The notes beneath the pieces were generated by a model that ran no database searches, was not told where the DNA came from, and saw only the letters and a program-made list of their open reading frames with translations. Shown here piece after piece: positions 6,743-12,836 of a stretch of DNA of 23,165 nt (its first letter is position 1; each line of letters opens with the position of its first letter). Origin of the DNA: a virus; the IMG/VR virus record IMGVR_UViG_3300038534_000064, positions 2,998-26,162 of that record; one strand, given 5' to 3'. A program made the position numbers and the translations under genes.

Positions 6743-8112
6743 AATGTTCTCCTGCTTGAGCTGCCCACCTGCACACGCCTGCTGCCCCCATTGCGCTTTG
6801 ATCTAGGTTGATATTGTTTTCGATCAATCAATGTGTCATGCCAATTGAACATGATGCAGTCATACCTCAGTGCATCTAGGGGATCCTCACGCCCATCCTT
6901 TTTAGGTTTCTCATCCTTATCCCATGAGTAGCTGAGCAGGGCTTTTCTCAGGCTGTTACCTCTGGCACGCTCGCCACGCTGCCACACCTCAGCTGTGATG
7001 AGATAACGCCTAGATGAGAGAGCACGCTTGAGGCGTTGGATGCCATTGAGGATATCAACTCTGATGGGGTCTGAGGTGTTACGCAGTGGCATGCCTAGCC
7101 CTGTGGGTGGTGCAGCTCTCATGGCCCTAAATGCTGATGCGCCTGTTTGATCGTTTCGCGCTTTGCCTGCTTTGTCTGCCACCCCATCATCTAGCCATAT
7201 GCGTGGGCCAGGTGCCTGTGCTCGCAGTGAGCGTGGCCATGCTATGCTGAGAATCATCTGAGCTAGCTGTGATGTGGTCACCTCTGCAGGGTTGATCTCA
7301 TGGCAAATCACTGAGGCCTGTAACTGCTCATCATAGGCAATGATCAAAACTGAGGGTTTTCTAAACCCCCAATCTATTGAGATGCGTGCAGACATGCTCT
7401 CATCATACTGCCACCCATCGATGATGTGTGACTCAGTGAACTCAGAATAGATGAGGCCTGTAGGTGGTGCAGGCTTATTCATCACCATAGCCTCACGCTC
7501 AGCTGCAGGCAGTAACTTGGTAGCCTCAAACCATGCCTCTGAGAGATTGGCTTGATTCACATATGAGGTAAACAAGAGAGGGCTGTACCCTGCCTCCTCA
7601 GCCATTGAGCACCACCATGCATCAGCCACAGGCAGCCCCACTAAAATGAGGATGGGTGAGGGGCCTGCCCTCAAACGGCCTAGCGCTTTGTGTGCCACCT
7701 CTGCTGTGAGGGTTTGGCACTCATCAATCAAGCAGACACCGCTTGTGATGTTCAAGCCCTCTAAAGGGTTGTGCGTGGCCTCTCGTGTGCCAGGTCGATA
7801 ATAGGAGCGACACCACACAGATGAGCCTGTGTGTGTGTCAGTCCATAACCTCAATGTGTGGTTATATGTCCACCCCAATGGCTCAAGCCATTTGCTAATC
7901 TCAGGCATGAGCACTGAGTTATAGCGTGGGGTGGTGTCAGTGATGAGCAGTGAGCTGCACCCTGCACGCCACTTGCTCACCATCAGCAGGGCAAATACTA
8001 GCGCTGAGGTCTTACCGCTACCCCATCCACACCGAGCAGAGATCACCTCATCTTGTCTGATGATGCGTGCGATGATCGAGCGCTGCAGCTGATTGAGGTT
8101 AATATTACTCAT
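6739..8112 (-). CDS. terL: Terminase large subunit
   Basis: 457 residues. The N-terminal ATPase has Walker A GWGSGKTS at residues 29-36 and Walker B VCLIDE at 126-131. The C-terminal nuclease shows SIDWGF with Asp247, a D-D-G at 308-310, and DPLDALRY near 410-417, the spaced acidic residues of the RNase H-like terminase nuclease. The enzyme cuts concatemers and drives DNA into the prohead at the portal. ATG at 8112 overlaps the TerS stop by 8 bases; in-frame ATGs at 8121 and 8124 are possible and add up to four residues. In most phages portal follows directly; here three genes and a regulatory gap intervene. Confidence 0.95.
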   Translation of the reverse strand: MSNINLNQLQRSIIARIIRQDEVISARCGWGSGKTSALVFALLMVSKWRAGCSSLLITDTTPRYNSVLMPEISKWLEPLGWTYNHTLRLWTDTHTGSSVWCRSYYRPGTREATHNPLEGLNITSGVCLIDECQTLTAEVAHKALGRLRAGPSPILILVGLPVADAWWCSMAEEAGYSPLLFTSYVNQANLSEAWFEATKLLPAAEREAMVMNKPAPPTGLIYSEFTESHIIDGWQYDESMSARISIDWGFRKPSVLIIAYDEQLQASVICHEINPAEVTTSQLAQMILSIAWPRSLRAQAPGPRIWLDDGVADKAGKARNDQTGASAFRAMRAAPPTGLGMPLRNTSDPIRVDILNGIQRLKRALSSRRYLITAEVWQRGERARGNSLRKALLSYSWDKDEKPKKDGREDPLDALRYDCIMFNWHDTLIDRKQYQPRSKRNGGSRRVQVGSSSRRTF

Positions 8113-8539
8113 CAGTCTCATCATCTAGGGTTGAGGCCTCTGTGGGGTCAACCTCAGCAGCCTGCTCAGCAAGCATCTCTTGAGCCTGAGCCACCATGCT
8201 CACCACCACATCTGAGCCATCTGATTTATTTATCGTCACATCCACATCACGCTTTGCGCCAAACTCTTGAGGCCATCTGCGCTCAAGCATCCAAGCAGCT
8301 GCACGCCAATCCTGTCTAGCCTGCCCTAGTGCTTTGATCTCATTGATAAGCACTGCCTTGCTCACATCAATGGCAGCCTCAACCTCATCAGCTAGCTCAG
8401 CATCAGCCTCACACCACTTGTGCAGCGTGACTCTGTGTATGCCAGCTTGTGAGCATGCGATTTCTTTAGTCATGCCCTGCCTGAGATTCATGAGGATTAT
8501 CTCTATTCTCTCTTCTGTTTTCTTGCTGCGTGCTGCCAT
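8105..8539 (-). CDS. terS: Terminase small subunit
   Basis: About 144 residues. The N-terminus carries a helix-turn-helix (MTKEIACSQAGIHRVTLHKW), followed by a helical oligomerisation region with DWRAAAWMLERRWPQEF, a pattern common in small terminase subunits of this type, and an acidic tail. It recognises the packaging site and hands DNA to TerL, whose start overlaps its stop by 8 bases. ATG at 8539 is chosen, with GAGTGAG upstream; a GTG at 8548 in frame would add three residues. The gene overlaps the preceding small gene by about 74 bases. Confidence 0.88.
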   Translation of the reverse strand: MAARSKKTEERIEIILMNLRQGMTKEIACSQAGIHRVTLHKWCEADAELADEVEAAIDVSKAVLINEIKALGQARQDWRAAAWMLERRWPQEFGAKRDVDVTINKSDGSDVVVSMVAQAQEMLAEQAAEVDPTEASTLDDETDE

Positions 8540-8750
8540 AGTGCTCACTCAATGCTGTGATAAGTGTTTTCTCAATGTGGGTGTAAAGTGCCCTGCTCTC
8601 AGCGCTGAGCTCCATTTCATCAGCTAACCATAAACGCCTGCGCAGCTCTGCCAATATCTGAAGAGAGGCACCTTGACTCATGCGCGTGTGCGTGTGCGCG
8701 TGCGCGTGCGCGTGTGTGTGCTCAGTTGTTGTTAGTATATCATCAATCAT
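8466..8750 (-). CDS. Small unknown protein with a His-Ala/His-Thr repeat
   Basis: 94 residues from ATG at 8750, whose codon overlaps the stop of the Arg/Glu-rich gene (ATGATTGA). After MIDDILTTTEH comes a run of alternating His-Thr and His-Ala encoded by the alternating purine-pyrimidine tract, then a helical region (ILAELRRRLWLADEMELSAE) and a polar tail that overlaps TerS. The alternative start ATG at 8681 (MSQGASLQ) lacks a ribosome binding site because it directly follows the repeat. The His-rich segment might bind metal; no family is recognised. Position before TerS suggests a packaging-related role, but that is inference. Confidence is moderate because part of the frame overlaps TerS. 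Confidence 0.55.
   Translation of the reverse strand: MIDDILTTTEHTHAHAHAHTHTRMSQGASLQILAELRRRLWLADEMELSAESRALYTHIEKTLITALSEHYGSTQQENRRENRDNPHESQAGHD
8679..8721. repeat. 43-bp alternating purine-pyrimidine tract (Z-DNA-prone)
   Basis: Every base from 8679 to 8721 alternates pyrimidine and purine, a mixture of GC and GT steps built of GTGCGC-like units. Such tracts adopt left-handed Z-DNA under negative supercoiling and change length readily by slippage. It lies at the start of the small gene before TerS. Confidence 0.95.
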
Positions 8751-9393
8751 GCCGCTCTGCCCTTCTGCGCTTCTCATACTCACGCCTTTTAACAAGCCTC
8801 TGCTCTCTCTCCTCTGCCGTCTCATTGGCTCGCCTGCACCTACCCCCCTCACGCTGCCTAACCCTCTCAGCTTCTCTCTCTGCCTCTGTCTGATTGGCGT
8901 ATTCCTCAGCCCTTCTCAGCCTTAAATACTCTCTATTCTCAGCTCTCCACTCAGCCCTCCTCAGCCTCCAATACTCTGCCCTCTCCTCTGCCGTTTCCCC
9001 CCTCTGCTTTGAGTTACGCTTGCCCCTCTGATCACCTAGCCCTAAACAAAAACGCCTTAAAGTGCAGAGGCCATATCGCTTGCGCGTGCGTGGGTTTACC
9101 CACCCCTCAGCCCTCATGATCTCAATCACCTCAGCATATGTTTTGCCTGAGCCCTTTAGCTGCCTAGCATATTGCTCAGCCTGCTTAAAATCCTCATGCT
9201 CACTCTCATCTAGCCACAGGTGTTTAATGCCAAATGAGGTATAGGGCAGCAGCGTCACAGGGTTAATGTGCCCCTCACCTCTGAGCACCTTGACCACCTC
9301 TGCACAGGTCGCGTGAGGGTTATCTCTCCTCAGCTCAATCACTCTGGCCTCAGTGTACTTGCGCTCCTCATAATACTGCGAATTGAGTTTCAT
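8743..9393 (-). CDS. Unknown protein: two HTH-like repeats and an Arg/Glu-rich helical tail
   Basis: 216 residues. The first half holds two related segments, YTEARVIELRRDNPHATCAE...INPVTLLPYT and YARQLKGSGKTYAEVIEIMR...VNPRTRKRYG, each resembling a small helix-turn-helix of the kind found in recombinase-type and resolvase-type DNA-binding modules. The second half, from about residue 120, is very rich in Arg, Glu and Ala and reads as a long charged helix or coiled coil (RLRRAEEYANQTEAEREAER). DNA binding is plausible. The start overlaps the stop of the nuclease-like gene by four bases (ATGA), so it belongs to the same operon. I do not recognise the family. Confidence 0.7.
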   Translation of the reverse strand: MKLNSQYYEERKYTEARVIELRRDNPHATCAEVVKVLRGEGHINPVTLLPYTSFGIKHLWLDESEHEDFKQAEQYARQLKGSGKTYAEVIEIMRAEGWVNPRTRKRYGLCTLRRFCLGLGDQRGKRNSKQRGETAEERAEYWRLRRAEWRAENREYLRLRRAEEYANQTEAEREAERVRQREGGRCRRANETAEEREQRLVKRREYEKRRRAERHD

Positions 9394-10616
9394 GATACCA
9401 CCTCAGCAATGAGGGTGAGTGCCTTCTTAAGTAATGCCACCTCTGCCTGCAGCTCCGTGATGAGCTGCCTGTTTTCATCGCAGCGCTTAGCGTTGCCATA
9501 TTCCCACAGCTCACCCTGTTCACCCTGCTCAGCAGAGGCTGCTTGCTTGCGTTGCGTGATGAACTGATAGCGTGCTTTATGCTTAGCGCTCATAAGCGCG
9601 TCATGGTCTTTATGATAAGTATACCACTTTTGCAGTGCTGTAATCTTGAGCCCTAGCTCTGCAGGCAGGTTGCCCTCATCTACTGCTTGATTGATACAAG
9701 CGGCATCCTGTGCTGTGATCTTGCTCAATGATTTAGGCCTCTGACAGCTGCCAGACTCATATGCTTTAACAAACACAGCCTGCAAAACACTCTGATGCTG
9801 TGCATATGACTCATGACGCGTGGCCTTAGGGGGCAGCCTATTTGTGACATGCGCCACATCAATCAGTGGTTTATTTTTGCAAGTGATGTTCTCACTGTTG
9901 AGCTGCTGCAGTATCTGCCTAGCTGTTTTACCTTGCTCATAAAACAGATGATTAATCCTGCGTGCAATGTCTGGCAGCTTTGTGATGCATTGAGGTTTAA
10001 GATTTTTAGGGGTATGACAGATCGACTTAAGCGCTTTATCTGCTAAATCTCCCCTCAGCTCTCTTGAGCTTTTAGATAATAGCCCCATGAGATCAGTGTA
10101 TTTAAATTGAGCTGAGTGTTTGAGCTCCTGCTTGATCGCCTCACCATATGGCTTGCTTAAGCAGAACTCACTGAGAGTGGTGCTCTGCCTGTATGTGCAT
10201 TGATCTCTATGCCCTATGATCACAAGCCAATCATAGATAGGTGAATCATTGATGCCATTATAAAGGGCATTCATTTGCTCAATGCTCGTGGCCCTATGAA
10301 AAGCAATTACAAACATGTAAGGCACACGCGATCTGATCAACCGTTGCCAGGCAGCATCTAGGCTTGAGCCATCCTCATTAAACATGCGCAGCAGATTGCC
10401 AATGACAGTATCAGCGCCAAACAGCCTGCGCCCCTTGATCTCAATCAAGCACTGCACCTTGCCCTCATCATCAAGCTGCGCCCCATCTGCTAGTGTCCTG
10501 TGTACAAGTTGTTCACAATCACGCTGAGGGGTGAAGTTTAGATAATCGAGCACATCATTTTCTAGCCACATGGGCCATAACATTTGCTTATTAGGTTTAT
10601 TACAATTACTGTTCAT
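9390..10616 (-). CDS. Putative PD-(D/E)XK nuclease-like protein, family unknown
   Basis: 408 residues. Near the N-terminus ADGAQLDDEGKVQCLIEIKG gives a possible PD-(D/E)XK site: Asp44 or Asp49/50, then Glu59-x-Lys61, with Glu35 upstream as often seen. A hydrophobic strand VPYMFVIAFH follows, and later YDWLVIIG, consistent with the core sheet. The middle has a helical region (ARRINHLFYEQGKTARQILQ) that could be a DNA-binding helix-turn-helix. The C-terminus is a coiled coil (about 380-405). No overall family is recognised, and the catalytic call is inference from one motif. The leader is GGGAGTAATGAACAG before ATG at 10616, and a strong hairpin sits directly upstream. Confidence 0.65.
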   Translation of the reverse strand: MNSNCNKPNKQMLWPMWLENDVLDYLNFTPQRDCEQLVHRTLADGAQLDDEGKVQCLIEIKGRRLFGADTVIGNLLRMFNEDGSSLDAAWQRLIRSRVPYMFVIAFHRATSIEQMNALYNGINDSPIYDWLVIIGHRDQCTYRQSTTLSEFCLSKPYGEAIKQELKHSAQFKYTDLMGLLSKSSRELRGDLADKALKSICHTPKNLKPQCITKLPDIARRINHLFYEQGKTARQILQQLNSENITCKNKPLIDVAHVTNRLPPKATRHESYAQHQSVLQAVFVKAYESGSCQRPKSLSKITAQDAACINQAVDEGNLPAELGLKITALQKWYTYHKDHDALMSAKHKARYQFITQRKQAASAEQGEQGELWEYGNAKRCDENRQLITELQAEVALLKKALTLIAEVVS

Positions 10617-10631
10617 CTGTTCATTACTCCC
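10617..10631 (-). promoter_or_regulatory. Conserved leader GGAGTAATGAACA before the nuclease-like gene
   Basis: The leader reads GGGAGTAATGAACAG immediately before ATG. The GGAG is the Shine-Dalgarno; the following TAATGAACA is shared with four other early genes and is not needed for ribosome binding. Confidence 0.75.
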
Positions 10632-10673
10632 GGCCCCCTGCTCATGGCAACGCTCTGTGGTGAGCAGGGGGCC
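10632..10673 (-). other. Perfect 13-bp hairpin between ssb and the nuclease-like gene
   Basis: GGCCCCCTGCTCA at 10632-10644 is the exact inverse of TGAGCAGGGGGCC at 10661-10673, with a 16-base loop. No T-run follows on either strand, so it is not a classical intrinsic terminator. It abuts the leader of the downstream gene, 12 bases after the ssb stop. It could end, process or protect the transcript, or control access to the next ribosome binding site. Confidence 0.85.
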
Positions 10674-10685
10674 TGTGGTTAAGGT

Positions 10686-11132
10686 TTAGCGTGTCCATCC
10701 TGTATTTGATGGGTGGGGCTCACCCCATTTCGTCTGAGGCTCAGCAGGGGCAGTGTGCCACTGTGAGGGGGCTGCCACAGGCTCAGGGGGCAGAAACTGA
10801 TCAGAGGTAGCAGGGGCCTCATCTTTGCTGAGGTTGCGCCATACAAGGGCCTTGACCTCAAACAAGCGCTTGCCCTCATACTCAAATGAGCGCAATGAGC
10901 CCTCAACATAGGCCAGGTTACCCTTGCGCAGCTGCTGCACACAGCGATCAGCAGAGGGCCCCCACACCTTTACCGTGTGCCACTCTGTGTCTGTCTGCCA
11001 AACGCCTTGCCTGTCTTTATAGTTCTCATTCGTCGCCATTGTGAATCTGGCGTACTGTTGATTCCCTGCAGCTTTCAGCTCGGGTGCTTGTCCCACGTTG
11101 CCTATCAGCGTGATTCTGTTGATGGATGCCAT
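10686..11132 (-). CDS. ssb: Single-stranded DNA-binding protein
   Basis: 148 residues. The N-terminal 105 residues are a bacterial-type OB fold: NRITLIGNVGQAPELKAAG, ARFTMATNENY, EWHTVKVWG, GNLAYVEGSLRSFEYEGKR. It coats single-stranded DNA during replication and recombination. The tail is Pro-rich and ends N-T-G-W-T-R; the acidic D-D-D-I-P-F-like tip that recruits partner proteins in bacterial SSBs is missing. ATG at 11132 has AGAGGG four bases upstream. The gene's 5' end overlaps the preceding small gene by 107 bases. It acts with the RecT-like protein and the O/P-like pair encoded nearby. Confidence 0.93.
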   Translation of the reverse strand: MASINRITLIGNVGQAPELKAAGNQQYARFTMATNENYKDRQGVWQTDTEWHTVKVWGPSADRCVQQLRKGNLAYVEGSLRSFEYEGKRLFEVKALVWRNLSKDEAPATSDQFLPPEPVAAPSQWHTAPAEPQTKWGEPHPSNTGWTR

Positions 11133-11289
11133 TTAACCCTCTTAACTCTCTCTCTAAATCTAAAATGCGCTGAGCAAAATAATCAGCTGTGACTGCTGCC
11201 GTGGGCAGATGCCTGTTTTGATTCCAAAATTGGTAATACGTCTGAGCCTGCTTGAGTGCTCTCTCTGTCTCTGCTCTCCTGTCGCTCAT
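11026..11289 (-). CDS. Small helical protein overlapping both neighbours
   Basis: 87 residues from ATG at 11289 (MSDRRAETERALKQAQ); a TTG at 11298 would add three. The first 60 residues look like a genuine amphipathic helical protein (YYQFWNQNRHLPTAAVTADY, ILDLERELRGL). The last 35 residues lie in the overlap with ssb and are polar. The start lies within the 3' part of the RHH gene, which uses another frame. The AGGGG upstream is 12 bases away, a little far. No family is recognised; a role linked to SSB is suggested only by position. Confidence 0.55.
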   Translation of the reverse strand: MSDRRAETERALKQAQTYYQFWNQNRHLPTAAVTADYFAQRILDLERELRGLNGIHQQNHADRQRGTSTRAESCRESTVRQIHNGDE

Positions 11290-11425
11290 GTCTGTCAAGC
11301 CCCTCTCTGATTAGTTTAGAAGAGGTATAAGATTGACTCCACTCACGCAGCTGAGACAACTGTTTTAGGCGCTCGCCATCATGCTCAGTTAGCCTGACAG
11401 CCACCACCACTTGTTTTTTACTCAT
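11183..11425 (-). CDS. Ribbon-helix-helix (CopG/Arc-like) DNA-binding protein
   Basis: 80 residues. Residues 5-12 (QVVVAVRL) fit the DNA-contacting beta ribbon, followed by helix A (DGERLKQLSQLREW) and helix B (SSKLIREGLDRHERQ), the layout of CopG/MetJ/Arc proteins, which bind tandem short repeats as dimers. The C-terminal 35 residues are polar and overlap the next gene. ATG at 11425 with GAGGTG upstream is preferred over the GTG at 11428. A triple 9-bp repeat lies 25 bases upstream of the start, so autoregulation is likely; the same repeat precedes the portal operon. No toxin partner is seen. Confidence 0.75.
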   Translation of the reverse strand: MSKKQVVVAVRLTEHDGERLKQLSQLREWSQSYTSSKLIREGLDRHERQESRDRESTQAGSDVLPILESKQASAHGSSHS

Positions 11426-11449
11426 CACATCACCTCACTGTTAGTGTAG

Positions 11450-11476
11450 TGTAAACAATGTAAACAATGTAAACAG
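11450..11476 (-). promoter_or_regulatory. Triple 9-bp operator-like repeat upstream of the RHH gene
   Basis: On the plus strand the units are TGTAAACAA, TGTAAACAA and TGTAAACAG at 11450, 11459 and 11468. The same core in triplicate with equal period is found at 4092-4118, in the opposite orientation relative to its downstream gene. On the minus strand each unit includes TTTACA, close to a -35 box, so promoter overlap is possible. Tandem sites of this size suit RHH proteins. Confidence 0.75.
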
Positions 11477-11492
11477 CAGGCGCAATAATAAT

Positions 11493-11536
11493 CCACCGTG
11501 GGCGTCATGTGTGAAATGGGAAGACACCCACGGTGG
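11493..11536 (-). terminator. Hairpin after the replication operon, possible terminator
   Basis: CCACCGTGGGCGTC at 11493-11506 pairs with GACACCCACGGTGG at 11523-11536, 14 bp with one mismatch and a 16-base loop. On the minus strand the stem is followed by ATTATTATT, only moderately T-rich. It lies 20 bases beyond the stop of the Cys-rich gene and just upstream of the RHH control repeats, a sensible place for transcript end. Efficiency as a terminator is uncertain. Confidence 0.55.
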
Positions 11537-11556
11537 CAAAGCTGAAGTTTTATAGA

Positions 11557-11913
11557 TTAAGCACAGGGTGAGCAGGGTTGCAAGTCCTCTAATGCAGGGC
11601 ACTCTTGAAGCGTTTTGAGGATGGGCCCCAAACAGGTGCCACATCTGGCAGCAATGAGGGGGCTATCAGTGTGCACCATGCACCCACGCATATATCTTAG
11701 CCATCGCATGGCCTGCTTGCGTGCCTCATGTCTGATGGTCACAGGTGAGGCCCCATGAAATCGATAATCACCCATCACTGTTTTTTTGTAGTCATCAGTG
11801 AGCAGCTGTAAAAGGGTGGCCTCACAATAGATCACCCTAGGGCCTGTCTCTGTGATAATGGCTGAGTCATAAAATGATCTAGGCTGTAAAAAGTGTTTCA
11901 TCACATGAGCCAT
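11557..11913 (-). CDS. Unknown Cys-rich protein in the replication operon
   Basis: 118 residues from ATG at 11913, which overlaps the helicase-loader stop by 13 bases; ATG at 11901 (MKHFLQPRSF) forms a TGATG junction with that stop and is equally possible. The middle is helical and basic (RHEARKQAMRWLRYMRG). The C-terminus has a cluster of cysteines (RCGTCLGP, ECPALEDLQPCSPCA) that could bind zinc or form a metal site. It is the last gene of the initiator-loader operon, followed by a hairpin. No family is recognised; a replication accessory role is suggested by neighbours only. Confidence 0.7.
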   Translation of the reverse strand: MAHVMKHFLQPRSFYDSAIITETGPRVIYCEATLLQLLTDDYKKTVMGDYRFHGASPVTIRHEARKQAMRWLRYMRGCMVHTDSPLIAARCGTCLGPILKTLQECPALEDLQPCSPCA

Positions 11914-12836
11914 TTCTTGCTGAGAGGTTTAGCTTGTCTTCGATCGCTGCCCACCATCTGCACAGGCTCATCAAACATCTGCACGAGTCGAGACCATGCC
12001 GCATGATTATCAAGCAGCTGTTGAATCTGTGATGGCCTCAGATTGGTGCCCATGATCACTGCGAGCTCACCCGCTGCCCACTTCTCATAAATAGCTTGAA
12101 TCATGGCAACGCTCTGAGACCTAAACCAATCTGTGTGATTACGCCCACCACCTACGCCACCAAACTCATCAAGCAGCAATACATTCACGTTTGTGAGCCA
12201 TCCCTCAAAGGGATCATCTGCCTTGCCATTGAATGACCTCTTGAGCTGATCAAACAGCTGTGTATGTGTAACCCATCTCACTGATAGGTCATTGAACACA
12301 CACCATTTGGCAAAGGCATAGCTCAGTGTGGTTTTGCCGTTGCCAGGTGGCCCCCACATCAAGAGTGATGGCGCGTGGTGCTCAGCCTCTGTGCCTCCAT
12401 AGGTCAGCCACTGCTGAATCTGATTGATCGCAAAACGCTGCTCTGAGCTATCCCACTCATACATGTCAAGGTGTGCGCCCTGTGCATCTGAGGGTAAGTG
12501 CAGATCATTCAAGCGCTTGAGCCTGCGCCTAGGTCGCTCACAGTGCTCACAGAGGTGCACAGCAGATGAGCCATCAGGCTGAGTGATGCGCACCCACCCA
12601 CCCATACACCTGCCACATGGGGGCAGGGGCTTTGCTCGATAGTGCGCAGCACGCTCATAAATGATGCCCTCTGCCTCAAGATTAGCAGGGGTGAGGTGTC
12701 TGAAGTCGAGCAGCTGCGTGGGCTCTGCAATGTTTTGAGGGCGCTCTGCGATTGAGCGCTTTAAGCTGTTAAGCATTTGATTGAGGGCAGGGCTATCACC
12801 TAGCCTCTGCATGTTATCGTGTTTAGAGTTGTTCAT
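11901..12836 (-). CDS. DnaC-like helicase loader (AAA+ ATPase) with a Cys4 zinc motif
   Basis: 311 residues. The ATPase domain has Walker A GPPGNGKTT at residues 162-170 and Walker B LLLDEFGG at 220-227, with an N-x-R sensor region (GTNLRPSQI). This is the DnaC/IstB-type arrangement of loaders that place the replicative helicase at the origin. Before it, Cys74, Cys77, Cys96 and Cys99 (CGRC and CEHC) make a likely zinc site, as seen in some phage and Gram-positive loaders. ATG at 12836 overlaps the initiator stop by 14 bases. Gene order, initiator then loader, mirrors lambda O and P. IstB of a transposon is excluded by the phage context. Confidence 0.85.
   Translation of the reverse strand: MNNSKHDNMQRLGDSPALNQMLNSLKRSIAERPQNIAEPTQLLDFRHLTPANLEAEGIIYERAAHYRAKPLPPCGRCMGGWVRITQPDGSSAVHLCEHCERPRRRLKRLNDLHLPSDAQGAHLDMYEWDSSEQRFAINQIQQWLTYGGTEAEHHAPSLLMWGPPGNGKTTLSYAFAKWCVFNDLSVRWVTHTQLFDQLKRSFNGKADDPFEGWLTNVNVLLLDEFGGVGGGRNHTDWFRSQSVAMIQAIYEKWAAGELAVIMGTNLRPSQIQQLLDNHAAWSRLVQMFDEPVQMVGSDRRQAKPLSKKWLM

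Noticed and set aside
5597-10616. Methyltransferase and PD-(D/E)XK-like protein as one restriction-modification system
   Set aside because: They are 1.3 kb or more apart with terminase genes between, and the nuclease-like gene belongs to the early-leader group; there is no direct evidence of pairing.
11183-11425. RHH gene plus the overlapping small gene as a toxin-antitoxin pair
   Set aside because: The small protein shows no RelE, PIN, HipA or other toxin features, and the order leads directly into ssb, fitting a regulator of phage genes better.
10643-12119. A 16-base string TCATGGCAACGCTCTG found both in the hairpin loop region (10643) and in the helicase-loader gene (12104)
   Set aside because: One match of this length in a 23-kb region with biased composition is plausible by chance, and one copy is coding; no further copies were noticed.
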